This document shows, in pieces, positions 19,917 through 29,075 of a stretch of 64,000 nt of DNA. The translations under genes and the position numbers were made by a program. The DNA comes from Tetmemena sp. SeJ-2015. Lineage: Eukaryota; Ciliophora; Spirotrichea; Sporadotrichida; Oxytrichidae. The notes below the pieces were generated by a model. It was not told the origin of the DNA, did not search any database, and saw only the letters and a program-made list of their open reading frames with translations. Every line of letters begins with the position of its first letter. Position 1 is the first letter of the stretch. Where the stretch lies: positions 1 through 64,000 of the forward strand of contig JAJKFJ010021044.1 in the NCBI GenBank assembly GCA_027382625.1, given 5' to 3'.

Positions 19917-22408
19917 ATGGATCTGAGTATGCTCCTTGGCAATCCATATATTGCTTTATTATATTTGATATTGATCCGGGTAAACCTGGTTAGAAAGAAA
20001 TTCCGATAGACGAGCAGATGTGGCAAATGACCTACTCAATAGTGCTAATGACTTTGGTGGGCTTTGTTTTGAACTGGCTATACACTGCATTTGACTACAC
20101 CTACAATTAGATAAGAAAGAGATTGGTTTACAAATAGAATATCATTTAAGCAATCTTATTATGATCTTAGTTTGCTCCATCTAGCTTTCCTCGAAAGATT
20201 AACTGTTCAAGATAGTGCGTCTCTACTTGACTAACCAAGGCTACATTCAGGGAAGTCTAACTGACATCAAGGTAGTCTCTAAAAAGAAGTAAGCCAACTG
20301 GTGGGATGATATATAATGTAAGTGTATTACAGATGTGGTTGAATTCGAAAATCAGAAGAACGCTAAGCCTTAGGTGGAATATATGCCTGGGCCAGGAGAT
20401 CACATCTTCACCTTCAAAGGCAAAAAGATTTGGATCAGCATCCAAGAGCAGCAGACTATTTAATAAGTATAGCCTAAGAGATGATAGAATATTTATGCAG
20501 ACTTTGCTGACTGGGTGGGATAATAAGCCCTCGAAGTATGAGATGCTCTCCTTATGCACCTACGGCACAGACACCGCTATCCTAAAGTAGCTAGTGGCCG
20601 AGGCAATCGACTTTTCAGAGGAGAAGGAGGACAACTTGATGAAGATATACCAAGTAAGTAGATGGGGTGGAGACTGGCATCTCGCTCAAAAGAAAAGACC
20701 CAAACCTAAGGAAAGTGTAGTACTCGACACCAATATTGCGCAAGAGATTGTTGCTGATATCTAAAAGTTAAGATCGCTAAATTCATGAGCCTCATATATA
20801 ATTGTATAAGTTCATGGTTAGTGGGGATAGTTACTAGAAAAAAGGAGTTCCTTATAGAAGGGGATATTTGCTATATGGACCTCCAGGAACCGGAAAGACT
20901 TCTTTCGTGTAGGTAATTGCAGCTGAGCTTAAACTTGACATCTGCTATTTAAACCTATCGTGTGGCAATCTCGACGATGATGCACTAACAAATCTCCTGA
21001 GCACTGCCCCAGAGAGATCTATTATCTTAATGGAAGACATTTTAAATGATAAAAATATCAAAGTATACAGATATCAAATATAGATAATTGACGCCATCTT
21101 TGTGCAAAGAGATAGCGTAATGGAGCGTAAATAGCCTCTCACTTTCTCTGGACTTCTAAATGCATTCATCATTAAGATTATAAATTAATCTATTTAATTG
21201 TAGGGAATATCTAAAATATGGGTGTAGATTGGACGGAGTTCGATCTCAAGAGGGAAGAATAATGATTATGACTACTAACCATCGTGAGAAGTTAGATCCT
21301 GCACTTCTAAGGCCTGGAAGAGCTGACATGCATTTCTAACTAAACAATGCAAGTGAACTGCAAATGAAGAATCTGTTACTAAGATTTTTCCCAGATGCCT
21401 CCACAGAGTAGCAGTAGCTGTTTGCTTAAAAACTTCCTGAGTTTAAAATCAGTATGGCCAAACTCTAAGGTCATTTCCTGAAGTATAGAAATAGCATACT
21501 CTATTCATAAGTATGCAATGATAAAAAAAATTAGCATCGATGAAGCAATTGATAAGGCACCTATGTTGCTAGAAATAGAGGAGTAGATGAACGAAATGAC
21601 TGTGGACGAGTGGCTTCGCCGCTTAAACTTCCCTCAGTATTCTTATCAGTTGAAAAAGAAGTTCAATATAAAGTTTGTAAAAGACCTTAAGTATGTGGAA
21701 GACGGAGACTTAATGGAGTTAGGACTTACTCTCCTAACTGATAGAAAGAGAGTGCAAGAGATGATGGAGGGAAATCTAGATGCGAAGGTGATGTTCCAGA
21801 TGTAAAACTCAACATAGGTCAGACAACTTGTTTCCAACTTCATTCGCAATGAAACAGAAGTGGAGGAGATAGTCGAGCTTTGTGGGGAGGAGCACATTAC
21901 TGGATTCTAGTTGAGAGATGTCTTTGATGAAACTAAGATGGTGGAGAGCAATTCCACTCTGAGCTATATAGAAAGAGTGAAGTAGACTATCTATAACAAG
22001 ATATAGCATAACTAAGCAATCAATTAAGGATCTATCAAAGAGAATGAGCATGATGCTGAAGAGGAGGAACTAAGTGAGGAGAAAAAGAAGGAGCAAGAGA
22101 AAAAGGATGAACAGCTCTCAGATAATGTAGAAGAGTTCTTAAAGTAAATTGGCTTAGAGAGTGCAATTCCTAAACTGGCTGAGCATGATATCAACTCTCC
22201 AGAAATTTTCTTTGGATTGAGCGTCGATGATATGATAGCATACTTGGAAATAAAGACTGAGGGTGCAAAGTACAGATTCAAAAAGCAGATGAAGGAACTC
22301 AAAGAAAAGAGAGAGAAAGAAAAGAGCGATAGAGAGCTAGTCAAGATAGCCAAAAGAAAGGGAGAAACTTTTGAATCTATAAAAAAGAGATCAACTGTTG
22401 TCTATTGA
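19917..22408 (+). CDS. BCS1-type AAA ATPase with C-terminal SAM domains
   Basis: It starts [15 protein letters not shown] after removal of a short insert. One membrane segment follows ([20 protein letters not shown]), as in mitochondrial BCS1. The BCS1 N-domain reads [20 protein letters not shown] ... [18 protein letters not shown] ... [12 protein letters not shown]. The AAA domain has [19 protein letters not shown] (Walker A), then [17 protein letters not shown] (Walker B), [20 protein letters not shown] (sensor 1 and Arg finger). BCS1 translocates the folded Rieske protein for complex III assembly. Beyond the usual C-terminus lie a clear SAM domain ([20 protein letters not shown] ... [16 protein letters not shown]), a SAM-like helical block, an acidic coiled coil and a last SAM-like segment ([20 protein letters not shown]). 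At about 830 codons it is far longer than ordinary BCS1 (about 420-450). The stop is TGA at 22406-22408. Further unresolved breaks lie near 20160 and 20460. Confidence 0.9.
19942..19973 (+). other. Candidate IES (32 bp, pointer ATCC) at the start of the BCS1-like gene
   Basis: ATCC occurs at 19942-19945 and 19974-19977. Excision joins MDLSMLLGN to [16 protein letters not shown] and links the ATG to the transmembrane segment. Confidence 0.7.
21039..21086 (+). other. Candidate IES (48 bp, pointer ATT) inside Walker B of the BCS1-like gene
   Basis: ATT occurs at 21039-21041 and 21087-21089. Excision gives [20 protein letters not shown] in place of EDI followed by 16 extra residues; the second Asp of the Walker B region is restored. 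Confidence 0.8.
21164..21237 (+). other. Candidate IES (74 bp, pointer ATT) in the BCS1-like gene
   Basis: ATT occurs at 21164-21166 and 21238-21240. Excision joins SGLLNA to the conserved IDGV of BCS1 (then [14 protein letters not shown]). One extra G after the right ATT must be ignored for a perfect frame. Confidence 0.65.
21492..21531 (+). other. Candidate IES (40 bp, pointer TAGCAT) in the BCS1-like gene
   Basis: TAGCAT occurs at 21492-21497 and 21532-21537. Excision gives [20 protein letters not shown] in one frame, linking the AAA domain to the SAM domain. The insert is not a multiple of three. Confidence 0.87.
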
Positions 22409-22577
22409 AGAACTTTTGTGTTTGAAGATACAGAGGTTATTTAATTGTTAGCTTGAAGTTTTATCTATACAACCTTAAGTTAATAATCCATGATTCTTAA
22501 ATTGATTGGCGCTTGTGTCTTTATTTCTTATTGATAAGTTGACTAGAGAAAGTTAGAAAGAGAATTTTTAAGCTCTC

Positions 22578-24233
22578 TCAATACATCTTGATTCGCTTGG
22601 AGAGTCCTTCTACGAATGAATCTAATGGCTTTTCAATGATGTCCATTATTGTAATAATTTCCCTCTAATTATTAGAACAGCTGCTTGCTTCAGGATTCTC
22701 TTTGCCATTTGTTTCTTTTTTTATCGATTGCTATTTTTCTTCTTCCTCTGGAGCGGTAGTTAAAGACTGATTAGAAAATAATGAGTCGCTTCTAAATCTA
22801 CTATTGAGCTGCTCCTCCGTAAAGTTGTTATAATATAAATGAGCTATATAAAAATGAGCAATTTTTTAAGGCCAAGCTTCAGTTGCTTGATTGAAAGGAT
22901 TCTTTTTTATCCGATGACAATGTTATTGAGATTCTCTATATCCTATATTGATAGATTGCAGCCTTCAAAGTCATACTTCTCTATGGTGTTGTTTTCTCTA
23001 ATGAGCTCTGCGATTCTTTTGAAGCTTTCAGCAGTCTCAAACGGATGGAAACATATAAGAAAGTAAACATAAGCTAATTTTCCTGAGGGGCTTGTATTGA
23101 GTGGTCAGAAATCTCATGAGCTTATAAAGCCCATCTTGTTAGAATAGGTTGTTCCCTAAGTTTATTGATCTGATTGATTTTACTCTTTGCCCTTGCAAAT
23201 AATCTTAGATCAAGTCTATTGTTTCATCTCGGAATTATAATATAATTCAATTTTATAGATCGCAATTAGTTAGATGGGAAACTGAGCTTCTCTAATTAAG
23301 TTAATAGTGGTAGAACTTGCTTAAATAGAATCCTCTGTCCTGTTTTGCAAATTTTATTCTTGTAGAAAATGAATTCCTTCATCCATATGTTTTCCTTTAA
23401 GTCCTCTAAATTTATCTCTTCTGCTTTATCGTTCTGAGAATATGATAGTGAATTTTAGCTGAAAAATTAATTTGAGTCCTAGTTTAAAGCCTGATGGCAA
23501 TGAGAAATGGTGCACTCATGAATGATTAATTTTTTGATGTTTGGAATTTGAGTGAGGACGATTAAACTTTGGAGTTATATCTCAGAGCAACTGATGCGCA
23601 AGTATTTCAAGCGAGAAGATTTTATCTATAGCTATTAGGCTTACTCAAGGTTGAAGTTTCTGACCATCAGTTAGAAATTCAGGCTGAAGCTTGAAAGTTT
23701 ATACTCCTCTAGGAAATGAGACACAACTGTAAATTTAAATTGACATTTTAATTATGAAGTGCATTTATAAAATGCCTTGTTTGAAAATTTCTGTTTCTTT
23801 TTATCAAAAGCATAGATTTTCTTATGCCAAGTACTCAGATTGATGTTCAACTTAATTTTCAGATCATAGATATCGCTTAATCTAGGTAGGCGTTAAACTA
23901 GCTCGTCATGATCAGTGTTGTGATTTATCACCAAAGTTTTCTTGGGTCTCGTAAACAACATCATACTGTTAGGATTAGGCAAAATATAAAGCAGAATTTC
24001 TGTTCAGTCTTCGTAATGGTAAGTGAGCTGCCTGCTTTTTATCAAATTCAAATAATTGCAATTATAGATGCGTTTACTATAAATTTGAACATTAGAATGA
24101 TGTTAAGACAATCATTTGATGGCAGAGTTTTAGGAGTTATCAATTTCGAGAGTTTTTGTGAAGATGATTGTTTTTTAGAGTTGCTTTTCTCAATATCGTT
24201 TAAAGGAAGAAGTGATGGGGGAGGAGTAAGCAT
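22578..24233 (-). CDS. Leucine-rich-repeat-like protein, function unknown
   Basis: The ATG at 24231-24233 gives MLTPPPSLLPLNDIEKSNSK. After a frame change near 24050 a long Gln-decoded frame follows: RPKKTLVINHNTDHDELVQR, RLSDIYDLKIKLNINLSTWH, then LRR-like segments (LKYLRISCSEIQLQSLIVL; IPNIKKLIIHECTISHC; LLTQLEKLSFP). The C-terminus has NNFTEEQLNSRFRSDSLF, an acidic KxEE tract and DSFVEGLSKRIKMY, then TGA at 22578-22580. The spacing of Leu/Ile in LxxLxIxxCxI resembles ribonuclease-inhibitor-type repeats, but only a few repeats are visible. No catalytic domain was seen. It starts 116 bp from the end of the coiled-coil gene on the same strand. Confidence 0.65.
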
Positions 24234-24348
24234 ATGATTAAAGCTTGGATATCAATATAATCGTTACTAATTTAAATTTTAAACAAATATAATTAAACCT
24301 TAGGTTTTATAATTACGAATGTGGGTATCACCGAATAAGATAATTTCA

Positions 24349-26722
24349 TCAAACTCTCAAACCTCTATTTTAAGAAAAGAAATTAATTTAATTTAAATAA
24401 TTTTACGTGGCTATCGCACTGTAATCGTATTTATTTTGAGTTGCTGATTATTTCTTAACCGAATCAAAGCCGAGTGAATCTTGTTGAATCTTGTTGGCTG
24501 ATCTCTTCGAAGATGAAAGGGTGGTAGCGTTTTTGATTATGTTGTTTTCTATTTCATTCACTCTAATTTGGGCATCAAGCACCTTGCTTATGAATTCTTT
24601 GTCATGCTTAAACTTCATCAACTGCTAAGCTAATCAAAAATTAAACTAATAATTTTAAGAAGCCTTTTAAAGTGCAGCTTCTACATCCTATGATCGAAAG
24701 GTATAAAAATTATATAAGTTTAAAAACGCTTAAAAGTATCTAACTCCGACATACTCTGGTCATCCAGACTTGCACTAATTTCAAGGGGTATTTAATTTTA
24801 AGCAGTGGTGGCTTTGCTAAGTCCTTCCTTAGAAAATCTCTCTTTCTCCAGATTAAACATTTTGATAGGCGATATTTACAACTAGTTAGGATTTTATAGT
24901 TCTCTTTGATTCTCAACCAAACAGAATATTTCATTCATGTCCTTGCTCTTATATAAAAATATTAAGTTATCTTATTTAATAAAAATGAACTATCTTGTTT
25001 AAAAGAACACTAGAAAGGAAATTTTACTAGCTGTACTGCTGCTATTAACTCTGATATTGCTAATCTATTCCATATTTTTTCTATGTATGATGATTCACAT
25101 CTGTTTCTTGATTTTAGAATTTATAACTGCTATTATCATATTAGCTAATTTGATTTCTGTTGTTTTATCCAAATGAAGATGAATTGAATTGTGCATTTTC
25201 AATTCCCTTTTCATAATTGCTAGACTCATTTACTATTCTCTTCTTATAGATACTTTTATAGAACAGTCTCTCCGCATTCACTTTTGAGAACTCACTTTTT
25301 AGCTTGCGCATATTTTACTGAGCCAACTTCATTCTTTGCTCCATCAAATCAAGGTCAGAATGGATTCTCTTTTGCTATACTTGAAATATTAAATCTATTG
25401 CCTTTTGAAAAAGATCATAAAAGTTCATAGGATGCCTATTTTAATCTACACTGTCTTTAGAAGTTGATGTTAGTATTCTTAGGAACTCTAAAGCCTTTTC
25501 ATATTCGTTTTATCTTTCTGTGGAGAGTCTCTATTTATCTTTGGCTAACTGCTTAACTAAATCTTGAGATTTTATAAGCTATTCTTGAAGTTAATTCATA
25601 AAACATTTTAAATAAATTAAGATAATAAGTCTCTTGATAGTTTGCTCTTGTTCCTCTATTTCATTAATTTGCTTGGCTATTTTTTCTCTCTCCTTTGCCA
25701 AAATGATCTCCACTTTAAACTTGTCAGCCTGAATTTCTTTACTCTCTTTTTCTATTTTCTGATTGTTTTGCTCTGCAACTTGGTAATTTTCATAGAAGTA
25801 ATTTACCTTCTGTGCCATCTATCGCATTTCTTGCTCTAATTTTTCAAGAACTTGAGTCTTCTACTAGTTTTCTTTTTAGAGAGGAAAGCTGGAAGCAGAA
25901 TAGACAAGGAGACAGATCCCAGCATAAGTAGGAAAATTTTTATTGCTGAGTGAAAGTTATCCCTACAAAATATAAACAATATCCATCTTTACATAGGATA
26001 ATAGTACGATTTATTAACTAGTACTGAATAAGTGCTGGTTTTTAAATTGATTATTATTTATATTCCCTAAATTTTACATTACTTTATTTACTTTACTTTA
26101 CTTTACTTTCTTTTTAGAGAGTGGTGATTTCCCTTTCGTAGCTTTCCTTCTTGATTGACCATTCTTTTCTTAGCTTATCAACTTTTAGTTGCTCAAGCTT
26201 AAGTTCAAACTGCAAATTTTCAATGTGAGAGTGATAGAAATGGTGATCTCTTTAGCCAGTAGATTAGAGACAATCAATTCCAGAATTCGATAAAGGAATA
26301 GGTTGCATATTATGAATTATCTGAGTCATTTATCTCGGATAATGAATTAACTGTGGTTATTGAGCTGAAGAAGGAGAGAATATGAAGAATTGGGGTTACT
26401 GATCTCTAGATTATTGCTATTCCATTTTCAATTAGTTATTTTTAGCAGGTAGATTCTAAGAATATTGTGAGTGCATCTAATTTTAATGATTCTATATTTC
26501 TGAAATTTCTAATCTTTGAGCATAGTTCCTCTCTGACTCTAGCTGCTGAGGCAGAAGTAGAGTAGATTCATACTACAGTGGCATCTCTTCAAATCTAGCA
26601 GTTGAGAGTCTCATCTCACCTAAATCGTTATTTTGAGATCCTGGCTTATTTATGCTTTGTGATTATAGATGGATCAAATTTCTGTTTTCTAACAAGTCTT
26701 GAGAATGCTCGTTTTCAGACAT
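24349..26722 (-). CDS. Coiled-coil protein with Gln-rich N-terminus, interrupted by a retroposon-like element and IESs
   Basis: It starts at ATG 26720-26722 (MSENEHSQDLLENRNLIHLQ). About 190 polar Gln-rich residues are followed by a long heptad-rich coiled coil: IENLQFELKLEQLKVDKLRK, YEREITTLQKENQQKTQVLE, KVEIILAKEREKIAKQINEI, then LDLMEQRMKLAQQNMRKLKS. The C-terminal part has KDMNEIFCLVENQRELQ and KFKHDKEFISKVLDAQIRVN and runs to about 24349. The insertion at 25884-26106 splits the coiled coil exactly at a 15-bp direct repeat. Three short inserts (24627, 24701, 25588) also need removal. Length and composition fit a centrosomal, basal-body or cytoskeletal scaffold, but no family was recognised. 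Confidence 0.78.
24627..24659 (-). other. Candidate IES (33 bp, pointer AAGC) in the coiled-coil gene
   Basis: AAGC occurs at 24627-24630 and 24660-24663. Excision gives DVEAALQKAQQLMKFKHDKE on the minus strand and removes an in-frame TGA. Confidence 0.75.
24701..24735 (-). other. Candidate IES (35 bp, pointer GTAT) in the coiled-coil gene
   Basis: GTAT occurs at 24701-24704 and 24736-24739. Excision joins SMSELDTF to RSQDVEAALQKA in frame; without it the frame is lost. Confidence 0.72.
25588..25626 (-). other. Candidate IES (39 bp, pointer AAGT) in the coiled-coil gene
   Basis: AAGT occurs at 25588-25591 and 25627-25630. Excision gives QTIKRLQEQLIKSQDLVKQL, removing a hydrophobic 13-residue stretch that breaks the heptads. 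Confidence 0.75.
25869..26121 (-). mobile_element. Retroposon-like insertion (repeat B, longer copy) with 15-bp target duplication
   Basis: TTTCTTTTTAGAGAG occurs at 25869-25883 and 26107-26121. Between them lie 223 bp ending in tandem CTTTA units. The last 118 bp (from 25989) match the element at 51944-52052, which carries a different 14-bp duplication. The 3' simple-repeat tail, variable target duplications and a shorter second copy fit a SINE or short LINE-type retroposon. No pol III boxes or reverse transcriptase were seen. Removing it plus one duplication restores EITTLQKENQQKTQVLEKLE in the coiled-coil gene, so it either disrupts that gene or is removed like an IES. Confidence 0.8.
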
Positions 26723-26935
26723 TTGCCAATAAGGAATATTTTAAACAACTAACTAATTCGAATTCAAATTAAAGAGTTAGGTAAGAGATATAAAAGTTGG
26801 GGATATCATTAAAAGATACAGATAAATCATCTTCAATTTGATCAATTATAATATTGACGAATAAATAATCTTTGCATTAAGATTAATGTAACTTTATTGC
26901 TCTTGCAATAATTTTCCAATCTGAATCTTAATCAA

Positions 26936-28857
26936 ATGAAGGCTAAGGAACCGACCCTCTCCTAAAAGAAAGTAAGGATATTTAAACTGTTAACGCATAC
27001 TTAGAATCAATTGTGCAACACTCTCGGAAAAGTGTTGATGCAAGTTAGTTTGCTTGACAACAGTAGCATTGACGACTTTATGATTTGGTTGAGCAGAGTT
27101 CCTAATTAAATAACAGCAGACATTAATAAAGGAGGTGCTAAAAATAAGCTCAAAACCGCTCAAAAGAGTAAGTTACCTCTTTAATTTCTCTTATCATACT
27201 TTTTAGATGAAACCCTGAGAAACTAGAATCAGTAAAATGCTCAAAGCGATCAATTCACTAATCAGGATATGTCATTCATTGGCCTGACAGAGCTTTTTAA
27301 TCATGCTATTCAATAAATTAAAAACACCTAGGGTGGATAACAATCTCAATTTTAGCCATCTTAGCAGTAACAACAACAATAAACAAGAATCAGTAAGACA
27401 CCCGCTTGCAAATCTGGATTCAAAGGAATACAAACAAGGAAAAATAAACCATTCTAGAAAGAAACAGATCTTGATGAAACAACATTTCAAGATAATTCGG
27501 AATCAAATATTATCAATACGTAGAAGACAAATAATGCTGCACCACAGAAAGGAAAGAAATCTTAAGGAAAAGGGTTTACTCAATCTCTATTTCATCATGA
27601 GGAAAATGATCGCTAACGAGGGTAAAGAAAAGCAAATTCAAGTGAAAAGATTCTAAAATAAAGTAAGGATCCTAATAGAATAAAGAAGCCTTTGAGTGCA
27701 TACATGCTATTTGACGGCTTTAGAAGAAAGGTTGTGAGAGCGGAAAATCCAAGTAAGCTAATTCATTTTTAAGATTGTTTAGACATTAAACTTACTGAGA
27801 TTTCTAAGATAATTAATCTCAAATGTTTTGAATGTTATCTTTTATTATCTTTTATAATAAGTGGAGAGTGGAAGAAGTTGACTAAGGCTTAAATAGAGGA
27901 CTGGAAGTTAAAAGCAAATGAGTTAAGATTGGATTATGAGATTAAACTTAAAGATCATATGTAGTATCGAGTAATAGACGCTTCCTAATCGTAAAGTAAC
28001 CCTAATAAGCTCTAAATTAATTTGGCAAAAGTGCGCTCCAAAAGTGTGATCAGATAAAGCAAGACAGAAGAGGACTTGACCGACGATGAAAGAGTTTAAG
28101 GCTTCAAAATTGGTGAGGGCCTAAACGGTGGCAAGAAGAAAAGAGGACTTCCTACAAAGAGACTCTTTGGGCAGAGAGACTTATGCGATCCTGATAAACT
28201 TATCTAAAAAGTAGTTAAGAAGCAAAAATAATGCTAAAGTTAGTCAAAACCTACAGTTGCTCAAAGTAAGGTTAAATTAAAGTTAAAGCTTATAGATCTC
28301 TTCTAACACAGATCAGGTTTGGATTATGAAGATTAGGGAATAGCAGATAGACAAGAAGCTCTGAAATAGAAACTTCCATTTCTTAACTGCGGAACAACAA
28401 CTCCAAAGACGTAAGCGAACTTCAACGCTCTTACTCAGGCTACTGGTTGCTCTCAGTCTGTCATGATATAAAGTCAAAACGCTACTTCTTTTACAACGAC
28501 ACAAATAAGTGGTACTGTGGTTCCTAATATGACAACAAAATAAGGTGAGTTTGAAAATTCTAACCTTCATTTGGAAGATTAGAAGCAATCAGAGTCTAAT
28601 AACCAAAGGTAGAACCTAAATTATTAGAACGTAAAGACAGTCATAAAGAAGCAACCAGAATCCAGAAGTTCTCAGTCTATTAATTATGCTAAAATTGTGT
28701 ACAATTAGACTAGTCTTTTGAGGTATCAGAAAGAGAGGAATATTCAGATGCATCTAATTAGATTCCCAATGCGGAAAAGTTTTTAAAGGAACAACCGAGC
28801 TCTCTCAACGATAATTAAAATGTCAAAGTCAAAAAGCAAATGTCTGACACGGACTGA
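26936..28857 (+). CDS. HMG-box protein
   Basis: It starts MKAKEPTLSQKKVRIFKLLT at 26936. The N-terminal half is Gln-rich, then a Lys/Gln-rich linker. The HMG box is at about 27660-27955: DPNRIKKPLSAYMLFDGFRR, KVVRAENPNIKLTEISKIIS, GEWKKLTKAQIEDWKLKANE. The KKPLSAYMLF opening and the W of GEW are the family's hallmarks; HMG boxes bend DNA in the nucleus. Two introns (27178-27206 and 27753-27782) and one pointer-flanked insert (27809-27853) must be removed to get the box. The C-terminal half has a basic RGLPTKRLFGQRDL segment and a Ser/Gln-rich tail. A frame change near 28710 leads to SDASNQIPNAEKFLKEQPSS and TGA at 28855-28857. It is divergent from the coiled-coil gene, 213 bp away. Confidence 0.88.
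27178..27206 (+). other. Short intron (29 nt) in the HMG-box gene
   Basis: It starts GTAAGTTACC and ends CTTTTTAG. Splicing joins KTAQK to NETLRNQNQQNAQSD in frame. Confidence 0.75.
27753..27782 (+). other. Short intron (30 nt) inside the HMG box
   Basis: It starts GTAAGCTAAT and ends TTGTTTAG. Splicing joins RAENP to NIKLTEISK in frame. Confidence 0.8.
27809..27853 (+). other. Candidate IES (45 bp, pointer ATAAT) inside the HMG box
   Basis: ATAAT occurs at 27809-27813 and 27854-27858. Excision restores LTEISKIISGEWKKLTK, including the invariant Trp context of helix 2. There are no GT/AG ends. An intron lies only 26 bp upstream, so both types of interruption coexist in one domain. Confidence 0.85.
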
Positions 28858-29075
28858 TTTTCATGCTATGATCCTTATGTATATTCTATTTCTCTGTTCC
28901 AAAACTATTCAATCTTCCTAAAATTTCTTATTCTACTTTAAGTGATGAATAAAGAAAACGATAAGTAAGAATGCTGATAAAATTTATAGGGGGCAGTATA
29001 GTATAGCCCTCATGATAAAGTAGTTTTATAATTTATTGTTAGTTATTAAAGTTTAATTGAAGCGGCAGATCGTAA

